From: Flavobacterium psychrophilum
GTDB lineage: Bacteria; Bacteroidota; Bacteroidia; Flavobacteriales; Flavobacteriaceae
Direction of reading: 5' to 3'
DNA length: 58,225 nucleotides
Assembly: GCA_945874225.1 (NCBI GenBank)
Contig: CAMCFT010000022.1
Span: 1-58,225, forward strand
Below, piece by piece: positions 1 to 9,292 of the stretch. The number at the start of each line of letters is the position of its first letter. The first letter of the stretch is position 1. The translations under genes were made by a program, and so were the position numbers. The notes below the pieces were generated by a model. That model was given only the letters and a program-made list of their open reading frames with translations, searched no databases and was not told where the DNA came from.

Positions 1-39
1 TCCGATAATGAATAATGCACTGATTTTTAAATTTTTCAT
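1..39 (-). CDS. 5' end of a probable secreted protein, cut by the window edge
   Basis: An ATG on the minus strand at 39 opens a frame that runs off the window: MKNLKISALFIIG. The Lys residues followed by a hydrophobic stretch look like the start of a signal peptide. A TACTTTTG -10-type box lies upstream at 62-69. Only 13 codons are visible, so no function can be given. The call rests on the signal-peptide pattern plus the promoter-like box and is tentative. Confidence 0.45.
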   Translation of the reverse strand, partial: MKNLKISALFIIG

Positions 40-61
40 ACTTGTCTTTTTAAAGTTTTTA

Positions 62-69
62 CAAAAGTA
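62..69 (-). promoter_or_regulatory. Possible promoter box for the gene at the left edge
   Basis: The minus strand reads TACTTTTG, matching the Bacteroidota TAnnTTTG element, 23 bases upstream of the ATG at 39. No good TTG is seen at the expected 19-base spacing. Two direct repeats (101-113 and 122-134) lie further upstream. Confidence 0.35.
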
Positions 70-100
70 TTCCTTGAATTTTCTTGCGGAAAATCACTTT

Positions 101-134
101 GTGTTGAGTTGTAGAAAAATCGTGTTGAGTTGTA
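101..134. repeat. Two direct repeats with a 21-bp period
   Basis: The 13-mer GTGTTGAGTTGTA occurs at 101-113 and exactly again at 122-134. The 21-bp period is two helical turns, which puts both copies on the same face of the DNA. They lie 30-70 bp upstream of the promoter-like box of the leftmost minus-strand gene, a plausible position for an activator site. Confidence 0.6.
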
Positions 135-196
135 AAAGAAAATTTATTCGATTTAAATTTTAGTATTCAATAATAATAAAACTTCAAACTATGTGA

Positions 197-508
197 ATGA
201 TACTGGCAGGAAGATGCAAAAGTTGCGACTTTGAAAACTCCTTTAAATATGGAGGGAATAGATTTGATCACCAAACTAATTGTCAAGTTCCTGGAATTAA
301 TATAGAAACTGACGAATTTGAGAATGTAAATTATTTTGAATTTGAAAATATTCCTAAATACAAATTCTATTCAAATAATCAATTAAAAGGGGATAACGAA
401 GGAAATATCACAATGGATAATTTTGATTTGAAACTAAATGCTGTAAATAATTATTGTCCGAAATGTAAAAATTTTACACTTGATTTCAGAATTACAATTT
501 ATTACTAA
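197..508 (+). CDS. Hypothetical zinc-ribbon-like small protein
   Basis: A 103-residue protein with an ATG start. One CxxC pair lies near the N-terminus (CKSC, about residues 7-10) and another near the C-terminus (CPKC, about residues 88-91), a spacing that could form a zinc ribbon. There is no signal peptide or membrane segment, so it is probably cytoplasmic. It stands alone, with no partner gene in the same direction before tRNA-Arg. I do not recognise a family. Codon use resembles the neighbours and the Cys pairs argue for a real gene. Confidence 0.55.
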   Translation: MILAGRCKSCDFENSFKYGGNRFDHQTNCQVPGINIETDEFENVNYFEFENIPKYKFYSNNQLKGDNEGNITMDNFDLKLNAVNNYCPKCKNFTLDFRITIYY

Positions 509-746
509 ATGTAAATCATAAACTAAAAGCGGAATGATATAAACACAAACTAAGAGAGTAAATATTATAAAAATTAAGTAATCGTAAATTAAGTAAAGGT
601 TGTTTCTCTTTTTAAATGTTAATAGTATTCTTTTACCTTCCTCTAAAATTAAACGAAGTTAAAAACAAATTAAAAGAACAAAGATTAAAAATAAATTGTT
701 AGGTATATCTTTCAAGAAAACAAAAACTTTAATGTATCAGTTTTCT

Positions 747-754
747 TATATTTG
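747..754 (+). promoter_or_regulatory. Promoter box upstream of the structured leader and tRNA-Arg
   Basis: TATATTTG matches TAnnTTTG exactly, which puts the transcript start near 760. The upstream TTG element is not clear at 19 bp. It is the only obvious promoter between the hypothetical gene and tRNA-Arg. Confidence 0.5.
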
Positions 755-760
755 CATAAT

Positions 761-840
761 CAAAAAGAGCTTTCTGGCTGCAGCTTCCGTCAATAAGGGG
801 AGCAAAAGCAGAAAGGCTATCAGAAATGATAGCCTTTTTT
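761..840 (+). ncRNA. Candidate structured small RNA or tRNA leader
   Basis: About 80 bases between a promoter box and a terminator fold into a compact structure. Bases 770-776 (CTTTCTG) pair with 809-815 (CAGAAAG); inside, 783-788 (GCTTCC) pair with 798-803 (GGGAGC). The 3' end is an intrinsic terminator at 812-840. There is no convincing reading frame. It could be a free small RNA or an attenuating leader of tRNA-Arg, whose 5' end is only 8 bases downstream. I cannot assign it to a known RNA family. Confidence 0.45.
812..840 (+). terminator. Intrinsic terminator of the candidate small RNA
   Basis: GGCTATC (815-821) pairs with GATAGCC (828-834) around a 6-base loop, followed by six T. Flanking A and T bases extend the stem. 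The left arm overlaps the outer helix of the upstream structure, so the two folds partly exclude each other. Confidence 0.75.
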
Positions 841-847
841 GGTTTTT

Positions 848-919
848 AGCCCCGTAGTTCAACGGATAGAATGGGAGTTTCCTAAACTTTTGATCCGAGT
901 TCGATTCTCGGCGGGGCTA
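848..919 (+). tRNA. tRNA-Arg(CCU)
   Basis: A full cloverleaf: acceptor AGCCCCG (848-854) pairs with CGGGGCT (912-918). The T arm is CCGAG-TTCGATT-CTCGG (895-911). The anticodon loop TTCCTAA gives anticodon CCU, which reads AGG. The discriminator is A919, and CCA is not encoded. Length 72. Confidence 0.95.
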
Positions 920-977
920 CTTGAAAAGAGTTTACAGTTATGTAAACTCTTTTTATTTTAAATAGACATAAAAAGGA

Positions 978-3900
978 TTATTGTTTTATGAAGCGATTTA
1001 CCGATGTTGCTTCCATATCAGTAACTTCTAAAACATAGATTCCGTTACTAATATTGGAAACATCAATCGAACCATTTGATAATCGACCATCCATAATCTT
1101 TTGACCTAACATATTATAAACTTTAAATGTTGCATTTTCAGAAACTGAAGACACATTCAAAATTGATGTTGTTGGATTAGGGTACAATTTGATTTCTGTA
1201 ATTGCTTTTCCAGAAACATTAGCAATTTTGGCCACACCAGAAACAATGTTTACAGTATAATCTTCAACTTGGCCCGATGCAAATGTTTCGCACATTGTTG
1301 GGATTGCATTGTATTTCATTGAAACTCTCATTCTTGTTGCCCCAACAATAGCTGTTGCAGGAATGGTAATAGTTCCTGAAATAGGAGTTGTTGTTGAAGC
1401 TGCTTTTGTCCAGACTTGTTCTCCAGCATCAGCAAAATCACCATCACCATTATAATCAATCCATACAGCATATCCTTCTTTTCTTTTTGTGCTTGTCCAA
1501 GATGGAGTTATAGTTATTGTGTAAGCCGTTCCTCTAGTTACATTTGTTGAAATTGCGGTAAAGTTTTCATAACCAGTTCCTCCAGTCGAGGTGTTACTAA
1601 TTGTTCCAAAAACTACTTTTCCAATTTTTTCACTTGTAACACTAGTTCCTTTTGAGCTACAATATGTTGGTGCCAAAGTTGTAACATTTACTATATTACT
1701 TGAAGCCGAAATATTTCCAACAGCATCTTTAGCTTTTATTGAAAAAGTATAAGCTGTTGAAGCAGCCAAACCGCTTACTACATAACTTGCAGAAGAGGTT
1801 GTCCCTATAAGAGCAGCTCCATTATAAACATCATATCCTGTTACCGCAGCATTATCTGTTGAAGCTGTCCAAGATAAAGTAGTTGTGTTTGAAGTAGTTC
1901 CAGACGCAACTAAACTTGTTGGTACAGTTGGCGCAATAGTATCAGCTAAAACCACTGTTTGATTTTGAGTAGCAGTATTTCCATTGCCATCATTATAAGT
2001 CCAAACAATGTTGAAAGTTCCTTGTGTTGAATAAGTCAAAGGACTTGGAGTTGTCCCTATAATAGTTCCAACACAAACATCAGTTGCAGTTGGGGCAGTA
2101 ACGGTAACCGTAGTTTGTCCTGTTGCGTTTGCCAATGTTGTTACATCAGCTATAGGAGCAACAGTATCATCTACAATTACTGTTTGATTTTGAGTTGAAG
2201 TATTTCCGTTTCCATCATTGTAAGTCCAAGTGACGACTGTTGTTCCTTGAGTTGTGATAGGGAACACTGTAGATGTAGTTCCAATTGCTGAGCCAGTACA
2301 ACTACTTGTAGCAGTTGGTGCAGTTAAAGATGCAGAACATTGTCCAGTTATTGTTGGTAAAACTGTTACATCAGCTACAGGCGCACAAACAGATAGAAAA
2401 GCTATAGTTTGACCAATTGTTGTCCCGCAAGAATTAAATACTGTAACCGATGCTGTCCCTCCAGTTGCTATATCAGCAGCAGGAATAGCAGCGCTAAGTT
2501 CAGTAGAACTTACAAATGTTGTTGTTCTGTTTGTTCCATTCCATCTAACTATTGATTCACCATTTACAAAATTAGTTCCATTTACGGTTAAAGCAAAATC
2601 ACTTCCGCCTGAAGCTATTGTAGTTGGAGAAATGGTAGATAGCGTAGCAACTGGTTTAACGGTGACTACAACTTCATCACGAAGTCCTTTAATTGGAGCA
2701 AATTTCCAATTGAAGAATGGTAAGAAAGTTCCAGTTCCGCTATTAGCAGTAATTGAAACAGTACCGTTTGTCAATGGATAAGTGATTCCAGATGTTGCCA
2801 CTACTAAGTTAGTAGCTGATAATTGTCTTGATACTAATCTTAAACCGGTTTGAGCTGGTAAAAAGAAATCCAAAGCAATATCTTGACTTCCAGAAGCAGT
2901 TAATCGTACTACTTTTGATTCCAGCATTTTTCCTGTACTATCTTGTAATTCTACAAGAATCTGACCAATAGCCGAAGCATTTACCAATACTGATTTTAAT
3001 TTTGTAGGAGTTGTACAATTAAAAATCAAATACCTATTGGCTACAGCTGTATTAGTACTAGAAGTTCCAGTTGCAGTTGCAGGACCAACATTTGCTGGTG
3101 TTATTTCGCTTTCGGCAAAATAAGAACTCGTTGCGCTTAATGCAGGTGTAGTAAATGAAGTTCCTGTTGCTACTGCGGTAGTTGCATTTGCAGCATTATA
3201 CCATTTTATTGTTCCTGATCCAGTTGCAGTTAAAGTTGTAGTTAGTCCTTGACAAATGGTGACATCACTACTTGCTATAGGTAAACCAGTTGTTGGAATC
3301 ATTATTACATTTAAATTTGTGGCAACGCCATTGGTTATTGTTGCTGAAATTGTTTGCGTTGCATAACCCGGTGCTTCAAAAATAACGTTGTAAGTTCCGG
3401 CAATTTGTACTTTATGATAATCTCCTTTTGTAGCAGAGGTTTCTACCCATGCGCCAGAATTGTCTAGAGTTCCACCAATATATACTTTTGCGTGAATTGG
3501 AGTACCTGAAGCATCGGTCACAACACCTTGCAGGCCATAACTTGCTTGTTTTACATAATTCAAAAGGGCTTGTCTGTTTCTGTCCCAATGAAAAGGTAAA
3601 TTAGTCCCCGCTATAAATTTTATTGCTGATATTTCAATTGTAACTTCTTTATTGTGATTGAAAAAATTATTGCAATCTTGTCTTCCACCTTTTACAGTGT
3701 ACCATATTGCACCGTTTGTTGTTCCTGGAAATTGTCTCGTCCCATAAACATCGTCCATATAATTCAAATTGCCATCAGCAGTTTGAGCCAATTGAGCATA
3801 CTCTTGTGAAACATACCTAAAATAACTGTCATGCGGATGTATGCTCACCGCTGACGAACCAGTCGGAGAATTAGAAGTATCCCAAGGGAAATTCACAACT

Positions 3901-4802
3901 TCGGCTCCACCATGATAGTTAGCAGCCAAAACAAAATTTCGAGTTTGTTCAAAATTTAAAAACGCTAAAGTTTCAGGTTGATATGCTAATCCATCAGGGT
4001 GTATTCCTCCAATTGGATCCGGATAATTTCTATTTAAATCTACTCCGTTAGCGTTTGCTCTTGTGGCGGTATTTCCAATAGAATTCATGATGTCATTTCC
4101 TGCGGTTTTGTAGGAACCATCAGGGTTTGCCAATGGGCAAATATATAATTCCGTTCCGTTGACAAGATTTGTAACTTCGGATAGTGAACCATAATTTGTC
4201 AAAAGATAATCTATAAAGTGCAACATTGTTGGATAACCAGTAATTTCATCACCGTGCATCGATGAGGTGTATAAAAATTCTGGTTCTGTTTCATCAGCGG
4301 GAGCGTTGTCAGAAATTTTAAGAACATATAAAGCTCTTCCGTTTGGGGTTGTCCCAATGTTTTGTAACGTGCATAAATTTGGGTAAGTTGTTGCCCAATA
4401 GTTCATTTTGGCCACATATTCAGAATACTGAGGATAGGAATCCCAAGCAGTGTCCCAAGTAGAAGCAATTTTGCCGTTCTTTTTAGGTCGAATTTCCTGT
4501 GCAATTTCGTTGTTAGCAGCAGTTACGTTGAAAGGCAATCCGTAAGTAAGAAACTTTTCAAATTGCGTCTTATTGGCATAAGCTTCAACTTCTAAATTTT
4601 TTTGGTCCACTCTTCTGTGGCTTACCGATAGAATCTCGTTTAGTTCAAAGAATTGACTTTGACTAGTGGCTTTAAAAGTAAATATTACTTCACCTTTTTC
4701 AGCTAAATACTTATTTGCTCTTTCGAGTGATGTGCTTTTTTGCGCAAATAGCGAGCTAGTAAAAAACACTAAAAACAATGTTAAATGGGTAATTCTTTTC
4801 AT
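978..4802 (-). CDS. Secreted M14-family zinc carboxypeptidase, multidomain, T9SS-sorted
   Basis: A 1274-residue secreted protein that starts with a signal peptide ([14 protein letters not shown], cleavage near FAQ). An M14 peptidase domain spans about residues 120-420. It has the zinc motif HGDE near residue 182, the NPDG and NRNYP substrate-binding segments, a later zinc His in YHGG and the catalytic Glu in EISAIKF. A carboxypeptidase regulatory-like domain (about 425-505), Ig-like and HYR-like repeats, a fibronectin type III domain and a GEVED-like domain follow. The last 75 residues (LYPNPT, then YNMLGQ and NGIYVLEV) are a type A T9SS sorting domain. It is inferred to be exported by the type IX system to the surface or medium and to trim C-terminal residues from peptides. 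Confidence 0.9.
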   Translation of the reverse strand: MKRITHLTLFLVFFTSSLFAQKSTSLERANKYLAEKGEVIFTFKATSQSQFFELNEILSVSHRRVDQKNLEVEAYANKTQFEKFLTYGLPFNVTAANNEIAQEIRPKKNGKIASTWDTAWDSYPQYSEYVAKMNYWATTYPNLCTLQNIGTTPNGRALYVLKISDNAPADETEPEFLYTSSMHGDEITGYPTMLHFIDYLLTNYGSLSEVTNLVNGTELYICPLANPDGSYKTAGNDIMNSIGNTATRANANGVDLNRNYPDPIGGIHPDGLAYQPETLAFLNFEQTRNFVLAANYHGGAEVVNFPWDTSNSPTGSSAVSIHPHDSYFRYVSQEYAQLAQTADGNLNYMDDVYGTRQFPGTTNGAIWYTVKGGRQDCNNFFNHNKEVTIEISAIKFIAGTNLPFHWDRNRQALLNYVKQASYGLQGVVTDASGTPIHAKVYIGGTLDNSGAWVETSATKGDYHKVQIAGTYNVIFEAPGYATQTISATITNGVATNLNVIMIPTTGLPIASSDVTICQGLTTTLTATGSGTIKWYNAANATTAVATGTSFTTPALSATSSYFAESEITPANVGPATATGTSSTNTAVANRYLIFNCTTPTKLKSVLVNASAIGQILVELQDSTGKMLESKVVRLTASGSQDIALDFFLPAQTGLRLVSRQLSATNLVVATSGITYPLTNGTVSITANSGTGTFLPFFNWKFAPIKGLRDEVVVTVKPVATLSTISPTTIASGGSDFALTVNGTNFVNGESIVRWNGTNRTTTFVSSTELSAAIPAADIATGGTASVTVFNSCGTTIGQTIAFLSVCAPVADVTVLPTITGQCSASLTAPTATSSCTGSAIGTTSTVFPITTQGTTVVTWTYNDGNGNTSTQNQTVIVDDTVAPIADVTTLANATGQTTVTVTAPTATDVCVGTIIGTTPSPLTYSTQGTFNIVWTYNDGNGNTATQNQTVVLADTIAPTVPTSLVASGTTSNTTTLSWTASTDNAAVTGYDVYNGAALIGTTSSASYVVSGLAASTAYTFSIKAKDAVGNISASSNIVNVTTLAPTYCSSKGTSVTSEKIGKVVFGTISNTSTGGTGYENFTAISTNVTRGTAYTITITPSWTSTKRKEGYAVWIDYNGDGDFADAGEQVWTKAASTTTPISGTITIPATAIVGATRMRVSMKYNAIPTMCETFASGQVEDYTVNIVSGVAKIANVSGKAITEIKLYPNPTTSILNVSSVSENATFKVYNMLGQKIMDGRLSNGSIDVSNISNGIYVLEVTDMEATSVNRFIKQ

Positions 4803-5043
4803 AATATTTTTGATTTAGGAATTCCAAACCTAAAAAAAATATTTTATAAAACAAAAATAATAATCGACAAATGGCAGTTTTATACGATAAAAAGCTATTT
4901 TTTATTGTTTTTGTAAGAAAATAAAATCAAAATTTATTATGAAGAATAGTATTACTTCTGTAAATATCATAAAAAAATCATTTCAAACAACCATAGATGT
5001 GACAAAAAATATTATTTTTATAAAAAATTCCACATTTAATATA

Positions 5044-5784
5044 ATGGCTACGAAAATAACATCAAAAAAACCGAAACCTTCAGCTAAAAAACAATCTGGA
5101 AGTTTTATGAGCAAAGTAACCCCTTTTTTATTTAAGGCTTTCTTATGGTTTCTTGGAATCTCAATCTTTTTCGTGGTGCTTTTCAAGTTTGTGCCTGTGC
5201 CATTCACTCCTTTGATGGTTATTCGAGTGATAGAAAATAAATCAGCAGGGAAAGAAAATTATTTTAGTCACGATTGGGAACCTCTTGAAAACATTTCGGT
5301 TAATTTACAAAAAGCGGTAATTGCCAGTGAGGACGGAACATTCCTTGTTCATAATGGCTTCGATTTTAGGGCAATGCAAAAAGCATATAAAAGCAATGAA
5401 AGAGGCCGAAGAATAAAAGGCGGAAGTACCATTTCACAACAAACGGCCAAAAATGTATTTCTTTGGCAAGGAAGAAGTTATCTAAGAAAAGGATTAGAAG
5501 CTTATTTCACTGTTTTAATAGAATTAATTTGGGGCAAAGAACGAATTATGGAAGTCTATTTGAACAGTATTGAAATGGGAAATGGAGTATACGGAGCACA
5601 AGCTGCTGCAGAGCATTGGTACAGGAAAGACGCTTCAAATCTGACGCCTAAGCAAGCTGCCGGAATTGCTGCAATTTTACCCAATCCAAGAAAATATTCC
5701 GCCACGAGTTCGTCTTCTTATATTAATAATAGAAAATCTAAAATTGTTCGCGTGATGCGACATATAGGCAAGATTAAATATTAA
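5044..5784 (+). CDS. mtgA: Monofunctional biosynthetic peptidoglycan transglycosylase
   Basis: A glycosyltransferase family 51 enzyme that polymerises lipid II into glycan strands at the outer face of the inner membrane. From the ATG at 5044 it is 246 residues, the usual MtgA length. A basic tail is followed by one membrane anchor (about residues 25-45), then the GT51 motifs: EDGTFLVHNGFD with the catalytic Glu, the GGSTISQQTAKN block, KERIMEVYLN and GVYGAQAAAEHW. An upstream in-frame ATG at 4939 would add 35 AT-rich residues without counterpart in the family, so the inner start is preferred. No transpeptidase domain is present. Confidence 0.92.
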   Translation: MATKITSKKPKPSAKKQSGSFMSKVTPFLFKAFLWFLGISIFFVVLFKFVPVPFTPLMVIRVIENKSAGKENYFSHDWEPLENISVNLQKAVIASEDGTFLVHNGFDFRAMQKAYKSNERGRRIKGGSTISQQTAKNVFLWQGRSYLRKGLEAYFTVLIELIWGKERIMEVYLNSIEMGNGVYGAQAAAEHWYRKDASNLTPKQAAGIAAILPNPRKYSATSSSSYINNRKSKIVRVMRHIGKIKY

Positions 5785-5882
5785 AAAGTAACATCAATTG
5801 AAGTAAAGAAATATAATTTGTAATTTTGAGTTGCGTCATTTTGGTTGTCGATAATAATTCAATTCGAACGGTTTAGTCCATA

Positions 5883-5916
5883 AAAAAATGCCTAAAATTT
5901 CTTTCAGGCATTTTTT
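5883..5916. terminator. Bidirectional terminator between convergent genes
   Basis: AAAAAATGCCT (5883-5893) and AGGCATTTTTT (5906-5916) form an 11-bp stem with A and T runs on both sides. It lies between mtgA and the convergent gene ending at 5936, so it can serve both. Confidence 0.85.
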
Positions 5917-5935
5917 ATAACATTTGTTGTGATTA

Positions 5936-6370
5936 TTATAACTTCACAGTTAATCCAATTCCAGGGGATAGGCCGGAAATATTTCCACCGGCAATTTCTA
6001 CATAGAATCCCCATTTGTCATTCCAAAAATAACGACCTCCAAATTGAAGACCAAAATTTACATCACTTTCATCAACCCCATTATCTCCATTAAAAATGGA
6101 ATATCCAACATTTGCGCCGCCATATACATCCCAAGCATCATCTGAAACACCAAATAAATTATCAAAGTAATAGTTGCCTTTTACGCCTAAATTGACCCAG
6201 TCTAAATCTAGGCTAGTTCCTACGCCAGGGGCTATAGTAATGTCCTTATGAACAGGAATTTCATAATTAATACCCACAAGGCCAAAGTTTAATTCTTTTC
6301 TGGCTTGTCCAAAAATAGTTGCAAAATTCAATAATAATGCAAAAGCAAATAATAAAGTGGTTTTTTTCAT
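5936..6370 (-). CDS. Small outer-membrane beta-barrel-like protein
   Basis: A 144-residue protein with a clear signal peptide (MKKTTLLFAFALLLNFATIFGQ). The mature part has short alternating hydrophobic/polar strands with many Gly and aromatic residues (GVKGNYYF, YGGANVGYS, NFGLQFGGRYFW, WGFYVEIAGG) and ends in a hydrophobic strand (GIGLTVKL), as in small outer-membrane barrels. No enzymatic motif is seen. A TATATTTG box on the minus strand at 6399-6406 probably drives it alone. The role is unknown; porin-like or structural roles are guesses. Confidence 0.7.
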   Translation of the reverse strand: MKKTTLLFAFALLLNFATIFGQARKELNFGLVGINYEIPVHKDITIAPGVGTSLDLDWVNLGVKGNYYFDNLFGVSDDAWDVYGGANVGYSIFNGDNGVDESDVNFGLQFGGRYFWNDKWGFYVEIAGGNISGLSPGIGLTVKL

Positions 6371-6398
6371 TTTTATTTATTTATTAGGATGTTATTCA

Positions 6399-6406
6399 CA
6401 AATATA
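6399..6406 (-). promoter_or_regulatory. Promoter box for the small barrel-like protein
   Basis: The minus strand reads TATATTTG, an exact TAnnTTTG match, 28 bases upstream of the ATG at 6370. The upstream TTG is not clear. Confidence 0.5.
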
Positions 6407-6522
6407 AAAGTTTTTTTATTAATTTAAACCATAAAAAAATTTTCGAAAAAATCATTGGAAATAACTCACCATTATCATCAATGGTGCTTTCTTTAAATTG
6501 CGTGTGCTGCAGATTATTTCTT

Positions 6523-8730
6523 CTAGATATTAAAATTCAATCCCAAAACGATATTTCTTCCAATATTTGGAATTCCATCAGTTTTCAGTCTTGATAAATG
6601 AGCAATGTATGTTTTATTGAACAAATTATTACCATTCAAATTAATGTCAAAATCTGTTTTTCCAAATTTTATTTTTCCTCCAAAACCAAGATTTAATAAG
6701 GTATATCCATTCGATTTTGTCTCGAAACCACTCACATTATTTTGATTGAAAGTCGAAGAAATATTCAATGAAGCAAATCCATCTTCCAGCCAGTTTTTAG
6801 ACTTAAATTCAGTTCGAATAGTGTTGTTCCATTTATTAGCAGGAATTAAAGGAAGGAAATCCCCATTCTGTTTTTTGCCTGTAACGGTTTCAAAACTACT
6901 TTCAAAATGCAACCAATCTAGCGGATGAGGATGAAAATGCAATCCAATTTCACCACCATATAGATTGGCATTATTCTGAACATAATCAAAAACATCAAAA
7001 CCATTAATTTGTGTTCCTGCCGGAGAAGTATAGATGTAATTGTTTACACTGTTATAAAATCCATTGGCAAAAAACTCAAGATGACTGTTTTTATATTCTA
7101 AATTCAAATCAGTTTGTACGTTTTGTTCTGTTTTTAAATTTGAGTTTCCTATTTCATAACGATTCGTTCCTTCGTGAACTCCATTTGAAGTTAATTCGGC
7201 TAAGTTTGGCGCTCTAAAACCAGAAGCTAAGTTTACTCGTAAAATGAAATCTGTAGCTAAATTTGTTTTGTAGCCAACGGATGCATTAAAACTGTCATAG
7301 GATTTATCAAGAGCTTCAAAATAACCTTCGTCGCCAATAATTCCGTGACTTTCACTTGCAATTTTTCGATTGTCAAAACGAATTCCTGCTTGAATTACGT
7401 TTGTTTTCCATTCGTAATTTCCAGTTCCAAAAAATCCAAAATCATTGGTTGTCGCATCAGGAATTAAATATTCTTCTCCCGAATTTTTGTTGGTTTGGCT
7501 CATTCCTTGAATCCCAAGAATTGATTCTACTTTACCCAGTTTTGGCAAATGGTATTTAGCATCATAATTAAAAGTTTTCAATTTCATATGCAAAACCGCA
7601 ATATTTCCTTCGGCTAATTCACTTCGGTCATTAGAAATATAACCCAAGTCAACATCTAATTTTGAGTTTTTGAAGAAAAAGATATTGTTTAAACTCAATA
7701 AATTATTGTCAATAGCTTGGCTCGGATATTCCGTTTTTTTGCTTGTTGTTTGTTCAGCAACACCATTTTCAGGAATTCCTAAATTTAGTTTATTGAAATT
7801 ATATCTTAAGACACTCGAAAATTTAGAATCACTATATCCAATTCCAGTTTTGAAATCAGTTTCATTATAACGGGTATTAGTAACTCGGTTTCCGACTGGA
7901 ACTGTATAATCAGAATGGGTGTCATAAGTTCCTCGCACTGAAAATTTCCAATTATCGGTCGAAGTTTTTAACCCCAATGAGGTATTGCTGCCTAAAGTAT
8001 TAGAGAATAATTTTTGATTAAAATTTACTTTAAAAGTATTTGCATTGGCAAATTTTTCTGAATTAAAATATAAGACGCCACCCAAAGCATCAGAACCATA
8101 AAGTAAGGAAGCCGGACCTTTAATGACTTCGACACTTTCGACACCTGCATCATTTAATCCCAAACCGTGCTCATCGCCAAACTGTTGATTTTCCAGTCGA
8201 ACACCTTGAGAATACACCAAAACCCGATTACCACTCAATCCCCGAATTACGGGTTTACCAATGGAAATTCCTGTCGAAACCTGGGAAACACCAGGAATTG
8301 TAGCCAAGCCTTCGATTAAGGTCGCTGTTCCTTTTTTCTGTAATTCTTTGATGCTGGAATGTTCCACTTTCATTACATTTTGTGTTTGTATTTTATTGAA
8401 AGCAGTAGAAACAATTACTTCGTCAATTTGGAATTCAGTTTCATCAAGAACAATATCTTGAGTTGTCTCATTTTGTTGAAGATTTATGGTTTTATTTTGA
8501 GTTGTAAATCCTATAAATGTAAACGTTAGTTTTAGTTTTCCATTTGGAAGATTCTTCAAAGAATACTTCCCGTTTTCATCAGTCGAAGTTCCTTTGTGTA
8601 ATTCCGGCGCATAAATAGAAACGCCTATTAAGGGTTGCTTTTTAACATCTGTTATTGTTCCGGAAATGGTATTCTGTGCCTGTAGTATAGCCGAAAACCC
8701 TATAAGTAGAGCTAATATGAATTTATTCAT
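6523..8730 (-). CDS. TonB-dependent outer-membrane receptor
   Basis: A 735-residue receptor with a signal peptide (about 1-18). A CarboxypepD_reg-like domain follows at about 20-95 (GTITDVKKQPLIGVSIY, then GTSTDENGKYSLKNLPNG). The plug at about 115-225 contains IRGLSGNRVLVYSQGVR and VEVIKGPASLLYGSDALGG. A 22-strand barrel runs to the C-terminus, which ends in NIVLGLNFNI with the usual final aromatic strand. It imports a substrate across the outer membrane using TonB energy. The upstream gene encodes a His/Cys-rich secreted protein of the kind found near metal receptors, so a metal or metal complex is a reasonable but unproven substrate. No SusD-like partner is present, which argues against glycans. 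Confidence 0.9.
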   Translation of the reverse strand: MNKFILALLIGFSAILQAQNTISGTITDVKKQPLIGVSIYAPELHKGTSTDENGKYSLKNLPNGKLKLTFTFIGFTTQNKTINLQQNETTQDIVLDETEFQIDEVIVSTAFNKIQTQNVMKVEHSSIKELQKKGTATLIEGLATIPGVSQVSTGISIGKPVIRGLSGNRVLVYSQGVRLENQQFGDEHGLGLNDAGVESVEVIKGPASLLYGSDALGGVLYFNSEKFANANTFKVNFNQKLFSNTLGSNTSLGLKTSTDNWKFSVRGTYDTHSDYTVPVGNRVTNTRYNETDFKTGIGYSDSKFSSVLRYNFNKLNLGIPENGVAEQTTSKKTEYPSQAIDNNLLSLNNIFFFKNSKLDVDLGYISNDRSELAEGNIAVLHMKLKTFNYDAKYHLPKLGKVESILGIQGMSQTNKNSGEEYLIPDATTNDFGFFGTGNYEWKTNVIQAGIRFDNRKIASESHGIIGDEGYFEALDKSYDSFNASVGYKTNLATDFILRVNLASGFRAPNLAELTSNGVHEGTNRYEIGNSNLKTEQNVQTDLNLEYKNSHLEFFANGFYNSVNNYIYTSPAGTQINGFDVFDYVQNNANLYGGEIGLHFHPHPLDWLHFESSFETVTGKKQNGDFLPLIPANKWNNTIRTEFKSKNWLEDGFASLNISSTFNQNNVSGFETKSNGYTLLNLGFGGKIKFGKTDFDINLNGNNLFNKTYIAHLSRLKTDGIPNIGRNIVLGLNFNI

Positions 8731-8749
8731 TTGATATGATTTTATTGTT

Positions 8750-8778
8750 CCTCATCCCAGCCCTCTCCAAAAGAGAGG
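8750..8778 (-). repeat. Interspersed palindromic repeat, copy 1
   Basis: On the minus strand this reads CCTCTCTTTTGGAGAGGG followed by CTGGGATGAGG. It belongs to the same family as the copy at 51668-51697. It ends 19 bases upstream of the start codon of the TonB receptor, in the orientation of that gene. Confidence 0.7.
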
Positions 8779-8920
8779 AAGAAGTGATAGAAATGTTTAG
8801 ATAATAAGACTATTGATTAATATTACAACTTACTTGAACTTAAATTTCTTATATGGTTAAAAAAGCCAATTTGTTTGACTTGTTTATCATCATCTTTAAG
8901 TAAGTAAAATTTCGATAGAT

Positions 8921-9265
8921 TTATAAAACTGGGGGAGCACGAAGCGCAAAAAGGCTTCCTTTAAAGAATTGAGTAATTTCTCTGGATTTGAAAAAAGAAA
9001 ATCCAGAAGGAATGTTTATTTTTTTGAATTCAAAATGAGAAACATCTGACGAAATAAAATTGCTTAAAGTAAAATTACACACAAAACAATTTTCAAAACT
9101 GTGGTGTTGATGCGTAATTTCTTCACTAGAATTGTATTTATGGTAGCATTTTTTTTCGGAAAGTTGTTTTCCCAAATGCTCATAACTATGTACAGATTGA
9201 AACAACATTGCGAACAATACTGTCAACATCAAAAAGTAATTTATTATGATAAGTTTCTTTTTCAT
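8921..9265 (-). CDS. Secreted His/Cys-rich small protein upstream of a TonB receptor
   Basis: From the ATG at 9265 this is 114 residues: a signal-type N-terminus (MKKKLIIINYFLMLTVLFAM), then a His-rich segment (THQHHSFENCFVCNF) with a CxxC pair, and a C-terminus ending RAPPVL. The combination of His cluster, CxxC and terminal RAPP resembles DUF2946-like small proteins linked to copper or other metal receptors. It precedes the TonB receptor in the same direction, 190 bp away. An ATG at 9289 would lie upstream of the TATCTTTG box at 9272-9279, so the inner start is chosen. Periplasmic metal binding is inferred. Confidence 0.65.
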   Translation of the reverse strand: MKKKLIIINYFLMLTVLFAMLFQSVHSYEHLGKQLSEKKCYHKYNSSEEITHQHHSFENCFVCNFTLSNFISSDVSHFEFKKINIPSGFSFFKSREITQFFKGSLFALRAPPVL

Positions 9266-9292
9266 CCGATGCAAAGATAGAAATTGCAATGA

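Noticed and set aside
101..134. CRISPR-like direct repeats
   Set aside because: Only two copies of 13 bases with an 8-base gap; repeat and spacer sizes do not fit a CRISPR array, and no cas gene is present in the window.
4939..5043. Upstream ATG for mtgA
   Set aside because: Adds 35 AT-rich residues without counterpart in the family; the ATG at 5044 gives the usual length.
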